Of a stretch of 29,461 nucleotides of DNA, positions 22,427 through 29,461 are shown one piece after another. Below the pieces are notes generated by a model, which was not told where the DNA came from, made no database searches, and was given only the letters and a program-made list of their open reading frames with translations. The DNA comes from an uncultured Atopobium sp. (GTDB lineage Bacteria > Actinomycetota > Coriobacteriia > Coriobacteriales > Atopobiaceae): the NCBI GenBank assembly GCA_900555335.1, contig USKU01000005.1, forward strand, positions 1 to 29,461, given 5' to 3'. The position numbers were made by a program, and so were the translations under genes. Numbering within the stretch: the stretch's first letter is position 1; every line of letters starts with the position of its first letter.

Positions 22427-23137
22427 ATGCAGCCCTTTGAAGTTCCAGCTCAGGTTCATCGCATTTTGTTTATGCGCCACCCAGAGAGTGTGGCTAATAC
22501 ACAGCGCTTTTTCAGCGGTAAAAGAGACGTTGAGCTTACCGAGCATGGCGTTGAACAGCGAGAGCACGCTGTTCGTGCACTTGTTGCATTTCATCCAGAT
22601 AGAATTTGGACCTCTCCTTTATCTCGCTGCAAAGACATGGCTCAGATGGCTGCCACAGAGCTCGGAATTTCTTGCGAGGTAAAAGACGATCTTGCAGAGA
22701 TGGATTTTGGCATTTTGGAGAGCAAGCGTTTTGCTGATGCAGAAGAGATTTTAAAGCCTTATGGCCTTACGTTTCCTTGGGCCTCAGACAAAAACGGCCA
22801 TTCCATACCTGCTCCAGAGGCAGAGTCATATGAGCAGGTAAGAAGCAGATGCCGCAACATTCTTAACGAGCTTTCCAGTCTTTCTGGACGCACTGTTTGT
22901 ATTTCTCATGGTGGTTATCTGCGCTCTATGATGGCAGAGATTTTTGGCATCCCAGGTAGTTCGAGCTGGAATGTACATCTTGCAAATGTTTCTTCAATCT
23001 TCTTTACTAGTACAGGCAGTTCTGATTTTAAGCTTGGTGGATTTAACCTTGATCCAGAAGAGGTTATACGCCGTTCCACTGAGCCAAGTTTTTACGATTT
23101 TCGTGACATTTGGGGTGTCACCAAGGGGGATAAGTAA
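22427..23137 (+). CDS. Histidine phosphatase family protein (phosphoglycerate mutase-like)
   Basis: Phosphohydrolase of the two-histidine superfamily, 236 residues. The catalytic His 18 is in MRHPESVAN, which has Pro where most members have Gly (RHG). The other site residues are visible as Arg in TSPLSRC, Glu in DLAEMDFG and the second His in CISHGGYLR. The substrate is unknown; related proteins act on phosphorylated sugars, cobalamin or peptidoglycan precursors, or ribonucleoside metabolites. A 64-base gap precedes it, with GAGGAGA upstream of the ATG, and its stop overlaps the next start (TAATG), so it is transcribed and coupled with the kinase-acyltransferase gene. Confidence 0.85.
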   Translation: MQPFEVPAQVHRILFMRHPESVANTQRFFSGKRDVELTEHGVEQREHAVRALVAFHPDRIWTSPLSRCKDMAQMAATELGISCEVKDDLAEMDFGILESKRFADAEEILKPYGLTFPWASDKNGHSIPAPEAESYEQVRSRCRNILNELSSLSGRTVCISHGGYLRSMMAEIFGIPGSSSWNVHLANVSSIFFTSTGSSDFKLGGFNLDPEEVIRRSTEPSFYDFRDIWGVTKGDK

Positions 23138-24681
23138 TGATTGTTGCTATTGACGGTCCAGCAGGCTCCGGAAAGTCTACGGTTGCTCGCGCACTTTCTG
23201 ATCGCCTGAATCTGATTTTTCTTGATACGGGTGCAATGTATCGCTCGGTAACCGTAGAATGCCTGCGTCAGGGCATTGATATGACTGATATTGAGAAAAT
23301 CATTCAGGTAGCACGTAGCATTAGCATCTCGTTTGGAAACTCTGTTAATGGTCAAACCGTCTTCGCAAACGGCTCAAACGTTACAGCAGAGATTCGTACC
23401 CCAGAGGTGGATAGAAACGTCAGTGCTGTTGCAGCTATTCCTGAGGTCCGCGAGGCTATGGTCACGCTTCAGCGTCGCGCTGGCGAGAATGGCGATGTAG
23501 TTGCAGAAGGCCGTGACATTGGCACCGTGGTATTCCCCGAGGCAGATGTAAAGGTTTTCTTGACCGCAGATCCCGCAGCACGCGCTCACCGTCGCGCTGT
23601 TCAGCGCCAGGGTGGAGACGCAGCTACTGGCAATGATGCCAAGGTAGATGCCAAGAGCGAAGAGAAGATCCTCGAAGACATCAAGGCTCGCGATAAGGCT
23701 GACTCTGAGCGTAAGGCAGCACCACTGCGCGCTGCAGAAGACGCTCATCACATTGACTCTTCTGCGCTCTCTGTTGAAGAGGTCATTGCAGCAATTATTG
23801 CCCTGCATCCAGGTCTTGTAAACAGAGATACTCGTAACCATAGATCTTCTCACCAGGGAAATGAATCAGAGGGTAACTCTTCTGATGATGGGAAGTCTCA
23901 CACAGAAAAGCCTAAGCGCTCCGAGAAAAAATCTTCTATAGCAGAGGCATCTAAGCGTTTGCGCCCTTTTGGTGGAAACTCGTTTGACGATTATTACGAT
24001 ACCGCGCTTGCTGATTTTCCAGCTCCTGCCAAGTTCTTTAAGTGGCTGGCAGTTAGCGTGCTTGGACTGATTACAAAAATATGGTTCAGGTGGCGTTGGG
24101 ACAATGACCAGCTCTTTGTTGGCGATAAGACCCCTCGCGTTCTTATCATGAACCACCCAACCTTCTTGGATCCTATTGTTACTGTTGTTCACCTGTTTGT
24201 TCATGGCATTCCCGTTAGAACCATCTACAAGAGCGAGTTCAACAAATTTAAACCACTTCAGTGGGCGCTTTCTAGACTCGGTGGCATTCCAGTAGACCGT
24301 GGAACTGCCGACATGAAGGCAATTCGTCGTGCCACTACAGCGCTTTCTAGAGGAGAAATGCTTCTTATTTACCCTGAGGGTACCAGAGTCAGAAGTAACA
24401 CTGAACGCGGAGAAACTCACGGTGGTTTTGCCCTTATCGCGCAGCTTGCCAAAGTAGATGTTCAGCCACTGGCTATTATTGGTGCCCTTGATATTAAGAA
24501 AAAAGGCTCACCCCTGATTAAGCCTGTAAAGGTGTATCTCCGTGCTGGTCAAAAGGTTTCCTTTACTGATCTGACCTCTACTAAGCGCAAAGATCAGGCA
24601 AAAGAGATGGAAGAAATTGCCATGGAGCGGGTATATGAGCTACGAGATGCAATGCTCAAAGAGCATCCCGGAAGGAATTAG
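23137..24681 (+). CDS. cmk-plsC: Cytidylate kinase fused to 1-acyl-glycerol-3-phosphate acyltransferase
   Basis: A single 514-residue frame with two enzymes. Residues 1-228 are cytidylate kinase: P-loop GPAGSGKST from residue 7, LDTGAMYRSVT, VAEGRDIGTVVFP and the lid region RAHRRAVQRQGG; it makes CDP from CMP. A hydrophilic linker of about 50 residues, rich in Ser, Lys and Glu, follows. Residues about 290-514 are a PlsC-type acyltransferase: NHPTFLDP with the catalytic His 340 and Asp 345, GGIPVDRGT and YPEGTR (412-417); it turns lysophosphatidic acid into phosphatidic acid, the substrate of CdsA, which also uses CTP. A hydrophobic segment near KWLAVSVLGLITKIWF anchors it to the membrane. No frameshift or stop lies between the parts. 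Confidence 0.93.
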   Translation: MIVAIDGPAGSGKSTVARALSDRLNLIFLDTGAMYRSVTVECLRQGIDMTDIEKIIQVARSISISFGNSVNGQTVFANGSNVTAEIRTPEVDRNVSAVAAIPEVREAMVTLQRRAGENGDVVAEGRDIGTVVFPEADVKVFLTADPAARAHRRAVQRQGGDAATGNDAKVDAKSEEKILEDIKARDKADSERKAAPLRAAEDAHHIDSSALSVEEVIAAIIALHPGLVNRDTRNHRSSHQGNESEGNSSDDGKSHTEKPKRSEKKSSIAEASKRLRPFGGNSFDDYYDTALADFPAPAKFFKWLAVSVLGLITKIWFRWRWDNDQLFVGDKTPRVLIMNHPTFLDPIVTVVHLFVHGIPVRTIYKSEFNKFKPLQWALSRLGGIPVDRGTADMKAIRRATTALSRGEMLLIYPEGTRVRSNTERGETHGGFALIAQLAKVDVQPLAIIGALDIKKKGSPLIKPVKVYLRAGQKVSFTDLTSTKRKDQAKEMEEIAMERVYELRDAMLKEHPGRN

Positions 24682-24684
24682 TTC

Positions 24685-25539
24685 GTGCCTACTATCAAAA
24701 TTGCCGATGAAGCAGGTGCTTGTTACGGCGTAGAAAGAGCACTTCAGATGGTCCAGCAGGCCGTCAAAGATGCCCATGCACCTGTGCGCACGCTTGGTCC
24801 GCTTATTCATAATCCTCGCGTTGTTACCTCCCTTGAAGATCAGGGCGTAGAGGTAGTTGATTCTGCTTCTGAAGCTAAAGGAAGCGCACTGTTGCTCCGC
24901 ACCCATGGCGTAACCCCTCAAGAGGAGCGTATTGCCAAGGACGGTTGTGTTGACGTGCTTGATGCAACCTGCCCGTTTGTAAAAAAAGCTCACGGAGCCG
25001 CAGAACTTCTCGCCAAGCAGGGCTATGCCGTGTATGTGGTAGGAGAGTCTGGACATCCTGAGGTAGAAGCTACGCTGGCTCACGTGCCAGGTTCTTTGGC
25101 TATTGACACCGTGGAAGAAGTTGCCACTCAGGCGGACGCCATGAGAGCTGCAAAGAAGGTTGGTCTAGTGGTACAGACCACCATGAGCGCTGCTAAGCTC
25201 TCTGAAGTAGTTAACGCGGTACTTCCGCTTGTTGACGAGCTTCGCGTCATGAATACTATCTGCGAAGCTACTGCAGGCCATCAGGACTCTTGTATGAGGC
25301 TTGCAAAAGAATCTGACGTCATGATTATCATTGGTGGCAGAATTTCCGCTAATACCACTCGCTTGGCAGAGATTTCAAAGCTCTATTGCCCCGCAACCTA
25401 TCACATTGAAGGCGCTGATGAGCTACAAGCTTCTTGGTTTGAGGGAGCAGAGCATATTGGTATTACCGCCGGCGCTTCTACGCCGGAAGCTCATATCAAT
25501 GCAGTTAAATCAGCTATTGAGGAAATCGTAGGCGCCTAA
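24685..25539 (+). CDS. ispH: 4-hydroxy-3-methylbut-2-enyl diphosphate reductase
   Basis: Last enzyme of the MEP pathway: a 4Fe-4S protein reducing HMBPP to IPP and DMAPP. The three cluster ligands are visible as Cys 13 (AGACYGVERAL), Cys 96 (DATCPFVKKAH) and Cys 193 (NTICEATAGHQ); LRTHGV, GHPEVEATL, IIGGRISANT and ITAGASTPE complete the family pattern. The GTG start lies three bases after the fusion gene. The cmk-plsC-ispH order is also found in clostridia, where an S1-domain protein often follows; here a DUF512 gene follows instead, and no S1 domain is attached. Confidence 0.96.
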   Translation: MPTIKIADEAGACYGVERALQMVQQAVKDAHAPVRTLGPLIHNPRVVTSLEDQGVEVVDSASEAKGSALLLRTHGVTPQEERIAKDGCVDVLDATCPFVKKAHGAAELLAKQGYAVYVVGESGHPEVEATLAHVPGSLAIDTVEEVATQADAMRAAKKVGLVVQTTMSAAKLSEVVNAVLPLVDELRVMNTICEATAGHQDSCMRLAKESDVMIIIGGRISANTTRLAEISKLYCPATYHIEGADELQASWFEGAEHIGITAGASTPEAHINAVKSAIEEIVGA

Positions 25540-25540
25540 T

Positions 25541-26923
25541 ATGGAGCAGCGCGCAGACTACGGAAATACAAAATCTGGTGGACTTGGTGCGCTTATTGAG
25601 TCCGTTGAAGAGGGTAGTCCTGCGTGGAAGGCTGGCCTTGAGCCAGGCATGATTATCGAGAAGGTCAATGGTGTAGTACCAAAAGACTTGATTGATTGGC
25701 GCTGGGAAGCCGACGGCTCAATCTGTGAGCTTGAGGTTTCTGTTCCTGGTGAGGATGAGCTCTATGAGTGCGTGCTTGAGCGCGAGTCCGGAGAGGACTG
25801 GGGCGTTGACTTTGTTGACGTTCTCTTTGACGGCATCAAGACCTGCGTAAACGCGTGCCAGTTCTGCTTTATGGCCATGCTGCCAGAAGACATGCGCCCT
25901 TCGCTTTCTATTAGAGATGACGATTATCGCTTGAGCTTTTTGCAGGGCAATTTTGTTACGCTCACTAACCTCACTGACGAGGATGTTGAGCGCATCATTT
26001 CTCATAAGCTTGAGCCCATGAACGTCTCGCTGCATGCAATTTCTCCAGATGTTCGTCGTAATCTCATTGGTGCTCGCGCTGCTAGGGGCATTGAAGTGCT
26101 CGAGAAGCTCATGGATGCTGGTATTGAGATCCACGGCCAGATTGTTTTGTGCCCTAACATCAATGACGGCGAAGAACTAGATAAAACGCTTGATTGGGTG
26201 GAGGCTCATCACCAAATTACGTCTCTGGCCATTGTTCCGCTTGGTTATACCAAAGACTCCAAACGCTTTACGCATTCGTATTCTGATGACGTGGAGCTGT
26301 CACGCTCTGTTGTCAAAATTGTTGAACCCTACCAGGAGCGCGCACGTGCTTCTCTAGGCATTACACGCTTCCAGCTCTCTGATGAGTTCTATGTAGATGC
26401 CCAGCTTCCTATTCCGCCTGCATACACCTATGACGGATATCCGCAGTTCTATGACGGTATTGGTATGCTTAGGAGCTTCCTCGATGAGGCTGAAGAGGTC
26501 TGTAGCACTATGCGTACCGCTCTTGATGAAGCAGATACCTATCTTTCTACGCGCTCTCGCAAGATTATGCTGATTGTAGGAGAAGCTGCTCAGCAAACCA
26601 TCCAGACCTTCTGCGACGACTGGTCAGCTGACGGCAACGTTTCTACCTTTGCCGTGCGCAACGATTTCTTTGGTGGAGACGTTAATGTCACCGGACTTAT
26701 CTGCGCCGTTGATCTTCTCGCCCAGGTACCTGAAGACCTCACAGATATTCTGGTGGTGCTCCCTGAGGTCATGTTTAACTTTGATAAAGTAACGCTTGAC
26801 GGTATGTCACTGGCAGATTTAACCGCGCAGCTAGAGGCTCGCGGCGCCAAAGTCATCATGTCAATTCCTGGTCCCACAAACATTGCTCAGGCGTGTATTA
26901 AAGCGCTCAAAGAGTGGGATTAG
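25541..26923 (+). CDS. DUF512 family protein with PDZ-like and radical-SAM-like parts
   Basis: A conserved protein of unknown function, 460 residues. Residues about 10-65 read as a PDZ-like domain (SVEEGSPAWKAGLEPGMIIEK). Then comes the cysteine motif CVNACQFC (Cys 102, 106 and 109, CxxxCxxC), typical of a radical-SAM iron-sulfur cluster, followed by RDDDYRLSFLQGNFVTLTN, NVSLHAISPDVRR, GIEIHGQIVLCPNINDG and VPLGYTK. The C-terminal part is the DUF512 region. The family is soluble and its reaction is not known. It sits directly after ispH and before der-plsY-gpsA, a neighbourhood also found in clostridia, which suggests but does not prove a role near ribosome assembly or lipid synthesis. ATG 25541 overlaps nothing and follows by one base. 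Confidence 0.88.
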   Translation: MEQRADYGNTKSGGLGALIESVEEGSPAWKAGLEPGMIIEKVNGVVPKDLIDWRWEADGSICELEVSVPGEDELYECVLERESGEDWGVDFVDVLFDGIKTCVNACQFCFMAMLPEDMRPSLSIRDDDYRLSFLQGNFVTLTNLTDEDVERIISHKLEPMNVSLHAISPDVRRNLIGARAARGIEVLEKLMDAGIEIHGQIVLCPNINDGEELDKTLDWVEAHHQITSLAIVPLGYTKDSKRFTHSYSDDVELSRSVVKIVEPYQERARASLGITRFQLSDEFYVDAQLPIPPAYTYDGYPQFYDGIGMLRSFLDEAEEVCSTMRTALDEADTYLSTRSRKIMLIVGEAAQQTIQTFCDDWSADGNVSTFAVRNDFFGGDVNVTGLICAVDLLAQVPEDLTDILVVLPEVMFNFDKVTLDGMSLADLTAQLEARGAKVIMSIPGPTNIAQACIKALKEWD

Positions 26924-26934
26924 CCACGTATTGC

Positions 26935-26943
26935 TGGTATTAT
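26935..26943 (+). promoter_or_regulatory. Possible internal promoter before der
   Basis: TGG-TATTAT, an extended -10 with five of six consensus bases, lies 26 bases upstream of the der start in the only gap (46 bases) between the DUF512 gene and gpsA. AAAGGTGAG upstream of the ATG is the ribosome-binding site. Confidence 0.35.
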
Positions 26944-26969
26944 TAAACCAACTGAATGAAAGGTGAGAC

Positions 26970-28295
26970 ATGGCTAAGCCCATTGTTGCTATTGTTGGAC
27001 GCCCAAATGTTGGAAAGTCCACGCTGGTAAATAGAATTGCCGAGAAACGCGATGCAATCGTACACGAGTCTAGGGGAGTAACCCGCGACCGTTCATACCA
27101 CGACGCTGACTGGAACGGTCGTGAGTTTAAGCTCATTGATACCGGCGGTATTGAATCTATCAAGTCCCAAGATCGCTTTGCTCCACACATTCGTGAGCAG
27201 GCGCTTCTTGCTTGTGAAGAGGCAGACGTTATTGTCTTTGTTGTAGATGGCTCTACCGGTGTAACCGATGAAGATGAAGAGGTTGCACGCATTGTTCGCA
27301 AAACCACCAAGCCCGTGTTCTTGGTTGTCAACAAGAAAGATAACCCTGCTACAGAGCAGGATGGTCTATGGGACTTCTACGCACTTGGTTGCGGCGAGCC
27401 TCTGCCTCTTTCTGCTTCACATGGTCACGGTACGGGCGATTTGCTGGATGACATTGTCAACGCATTCCCAGAGGTAGACGAAGAGCCGGAAGATGACGGC
27501 ATTCTTAACCTTGCAATTATTGGTCGTCCAAACGTAGGCAAATCTTCGCTTGCAAACCGCCTAGCAAACAAGAAGCGCTCTATTGTTTCTGACGTTGCGG
27601 GTACTACACGTGATGCTATTGACACCATGATTGAATGGAAGGGAACTCCCATTCGCCTTGTTGATACCGCAGGTATTCGCAAGAAGAGCCAGGTACACGA
27701 GGACGTTGAGTACTACAGTCTGGTTAGAGGCCTGCAGGCAATGGACCGCGCAGACGTCTGTCTTCTTGTGGTTGACGCCTCTGTTGGCGTAACCGAGCAG
27801 GACCAAAAGCTTGCTAACATGGCCGTTAAGCGCGGATGTGCTCTGGTACTCCTGCTTAACAAGTGGGACCTTATTGACTCTGAAGCAAAGCGCGATGAGG
27901 TAGCAGTTTCTGTAGCAACACGTCTGGCCTTTGCACCATGGATTGCTTCCATTAACGTTTCTGCTCTTACCGGTCGCGCTATTGATAAGGTGCTTGCCGC
28001 TGCTCTTTCGGCCGCAGAATCCCGTGCTCTTCAGCTTAAGACTTCCGAGCTCAACGAGCTTCTCGCCCAGATTAGAGAAGGCGGACACACGGTTTCTGAC
28101 CGCGGTCGCCGCCTTAAGATTCAGTATGCTACTCAGACAGGCTCCAAGCCTCCTGTTATCTCGTTCTGGTGCAATGCTCCAGACCTTGTTGACGATAACT
28201 ACGAGCGCTTTATTGAGAACAGACTTCGCGAGAAGTTCTCTCTGGTTGGCACACCTATTCGATTGAAGTTCCGTAAGAAGGTTGAATCTAACTAA
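26970..28295 (+). CDS. der: Ribosome biogenesis GTPase Der (EngA)
   Basis: Double-GTPase protein needed for 50S subunit maturation. Two G domains are evident: GRPNVGKS at residues 10-17 and again from 185; DTGG and DTAG for G3; NKKD and NKWD for G4. The C-terminal KH-like domain includes PPVISFWCNAPDLVDDNYERF. An acidic linker (DEEPEDDG) joins the G domains. The 441 residues are typical. The ATG overlaps no upstream gene; the stop overlaps the plsY start (TAATG). Confidence 0.97.
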   Translation: MAKPIVAIVGRPNVGKSTLVNRIAEKRDAIVHESRGVTRDRSYHDADWNGREFKLIDTGGIESIKSQDRFAPHIREQALLACEEADVIVFVVDGSTGVTDEDEEVARIVRKTTKPVFLVVNKKDNPATEQDGLWDFYALGCGEPLPLSASHGHGTGDLLDDIVNAFPEVDEEPEDDGILNLAIIGRPNVGKSSLANRLANKKRSIVSDVAGTTRDAIDTMIEWKGTPIRLVDTAGIRKKSQVHEDVEYYSLVRGLQAMDRADVCLLVVDASVGVTEQDQKLANMAVKRGCALVLLLNKWDLIDSEAKRDEVAVSVATRLAFAPWIASINVSALTGRAIDKVLAAALSAAESRALQLKTSELNELLAQIREGGHTVSDRGRRLKIQYATQTGSKPPVISFWCNAPDLVDDNYERFIENRLREKFSLVGTPIRLKFRKKVESN

Positions 28296-28957
28296 TGTCT
28301 GGAATTGTTGTTGCTCTGATTTTTGGACTTATTGCGTTTGGCCTTGGTGGTATTCCCTTTGGTCTGATTATTGCAAGCGTTATGGCTCATGAAGACATTC
28401 GCAAGCTTGGATCAGGAAACATTGGCACTACCAATGTTGCAAGAAATGCTGGTAAAGCTGCAGGTATTCTTACGCTTCTTTGTGATGCTGGCAAAGGTAT
28501 TATCAGTGTCATGCTTGTCCGTTGGTTCTTGGGAGCCCAAGGATTTACTCCTCTGATCGCGGGAAACGAGCACGCAGAGGCAGAGCTCATCATTTCTTTT
28601 GTGTATGCCTGCTGTGTTCTTGGTCATATCTTCTCGCCGTGGCTACATTTCCACGGCGGCAAAGGAATTGCTGTTGGATTTGGTGGTGGCCTTGCGGTAA
28701 ATCCGCTTGCAGCACTCGTAGCTCTTGCGGTGTTTATTACGCTTGCCGTACCAACTAAGTACGTATCTCTTGGCTCCATTGGTGCAGCGGTTGCTATTCC
28801 GCTTTTCTGCCTGCTATTTGGCATGGATCCCGTGGCAACTATTCCGGTATTTGTTGTAGCAGCGGCAGTTATTTGGGCACATCGCGAGAATATCAATCGT
28901 CTTAATGCTGGTAGTGAGTCTAAATTCTCTTTCGGCGATAAGAAAAAGGACAAGTAA
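28295..28957 (+). CDS. plsY: Acyl-phosphate:glycerol-3-phosphate acyltransferase
   Basis: Integral membrane enzyme putting the first acyl chain on glycerol 3-phosphate, using acyl-phosphate from PlsX. The three loop motifs of the family are visible: LGSGNIGTTNVARNAGK, HGGKGIAVGFGG and HRENINRL. Five hydrophobic helices fit the known topology. The 220 residues end in a basic tail KKKDK. It feeds the PlsC part of the fusion gene upstream and takes its substrate from GpsA immediately downstream. Confidence 0.95.
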   Translation: MSGIVVALIFGLIAFGLGGIPFGLIIASVMAHEDIRKLGSGNIGTTNVARNAGKAAGILTLLCDAGKGIISVMLVRWFLGAQGFTPLIAGNEHAEAELIISFVYACCVLGHIFSPWLHFHGGKGIAVGFGGGLAVNPLAALVALAVFITLAVPTKYVSLGSIGAAVAIPLFCLLFGMDPVATIPVFVVAAAVIWAHRENINRLNAGSESKFSFGDKKKDK

Positions 28958-28959
28958 TC

Positions 28960-29461
28960 ATGAAAAGAGTTGCTGTTATTGGTTCGGGATCATGGGGTAC
29001 CGCGCTTTCAACACTTCTTGCTTCAACTTCTGATGAGGTAATCATCTGGTCCAGGGAGGCCGATGTTACCGAGTCCATCAATAAAGAGCACGTTAACTGC
29101 AGACATCTTTCTGATTCTGAGCTTCCACACAATATTGTGTCTACCACTAGTGAAGCTGAGGCTCTCACCGGTGTAGATGCTGTTGTTATGGCTGCTCCTT
29201 CCGCGTTTTTGCGCTCTGTTTGTGCTGCTTGCGCACCATATCTTGATCCAGAGGTTGATGTTTTAATCCTCTCCAAGGGTATGGAAGCAGGCTCTCACAA
29301 GCTTATGCACGAAGTAGCTGCTGACGAGCTTGGAAACCCTGCAAGAATCGCCGTTCTTTCCGGTCCTAACCATGCAGAAGAGGTCATTAAGCAGGGAATC
29401 TCTGCAGCCGTTATAGCATCTGAGGACGCTGAGGTTGCAAAGCGTTTCCAGGCACTACTTT
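28960..29461 (+). CDS. gpsA: Glycerol-3-phosphate dehydrogenase [NAD(P)+], 3' end cut off by the window
   Basis: Reduces dihydroxyacetone phosphate to glycerol 3-phosphate for phospholipid synthesis. The 167 visible residues begin MKRVAVIGSGSWGTALS, a Rossmann dinucleotide-binding loop, and include LSKGME and LSGPNHAEEV, the conserved NAD-domain motifs. The C-terminal catalytic domain with the active-site Lys lies beyond the window. It starts two bases after plsY. Confidence 0.95.
   Translation, partial: MKRVAVIGSGSWGTALSTLLASTSDEVIIWSREADVTESINKEHVNCRHLSDSELPHNIVSTTSEAEALTGVDAVVMAAPSAFLRSVCAACAPYLDPEVDVLILSKGMEAGSHKLMHEVAADELGNPARIAVLSGPNHAEEVIKQGISAAVIASEDAEVAKRFQALL

Overview
The window looks like a chromosomal segment of a moderately low-GC member of the Actinomycetota, most likely class Coriobacteriia (Atopobium/Lancefieldella/Olsenella-like). 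This is inferred from gene order, protein character, frequent GTG/TTG starts and sortase-type surface proteins; no database search was possible. Almost all of it is conserved housekeeping sequence, with one accessory island at about 12.2-17.1 kb.

Left part (1-11.3 kb, all +): the 3' part of a Xer tyrosine recombinase gene; rpsB-tsf, with its own promoter, a structured leader and a strong terminator; then a tight cluster pyrH-frr-uppS-cdsA-dxr-rseP-ispG-proS. It combines UMP synthesis, ribosome recycling, isoprenoid precursor supply (Dxr, IspG), the undecaprenyl carrier (UppS), CDP-diacylglycerol synthesis (CdsA), a site-2 protease and prolyl-tRNA synthetase. The xer-rpsB-tsf-pyrH-frr-cdsA-dxr-rseP-ispG-proS order is also known in mycobacteria.

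Middle part (11.3-17.1 kb): a ZIP-family metal transporter gene on the minus strand with a Fur/Zur-like palindrome upstream; three tRNA genes (Ala-GGC, a CAT-anticodon elongator or Ile2, Val-CAC) with intrinsic terminators; two small four-helix membrane proteins of unknown function; a stand-alone VOC-fold protein; and two paralogous wall-anchored surface proteins, one ending in LPATG and one in the variant LPDTS. Each surface gene is followed by a copy of the same inverted-repeat element. The second copy forms the start region of the ABC-F gene.

Right part (17.1-29.5 kb, all +): ABC-F ATPase; a second site-2-type metalloprotease; scpA-scpB (SMC partners); an RluB-type pseudouridine synthase; a histidine phosphatase; a cytidylate kinase fused to a PlsC acyltransferase; ispH; a PDZ/radical-SAM-like DUF512 protein; der; plsY; and the 5' part of gpsA. 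CdsA, PlsC, PlsY and GpsA are phospholipid enzymes, and Dxr, IspG, IspH and UppS belong to isoprenoid synthesis, so the window is rich in membrane-building genes.

The main points of interest are a winged-helix-like insertion in the RseP homologue, the duplicated inverted-repeat element at the ABC-F start, the variant LPDTS sorting signal, a terminator lodged between two tRNA genes, the metal-box-like palindrome at the ZIP gene, the rpsB leader, and the Cmk-PlsC fusion.
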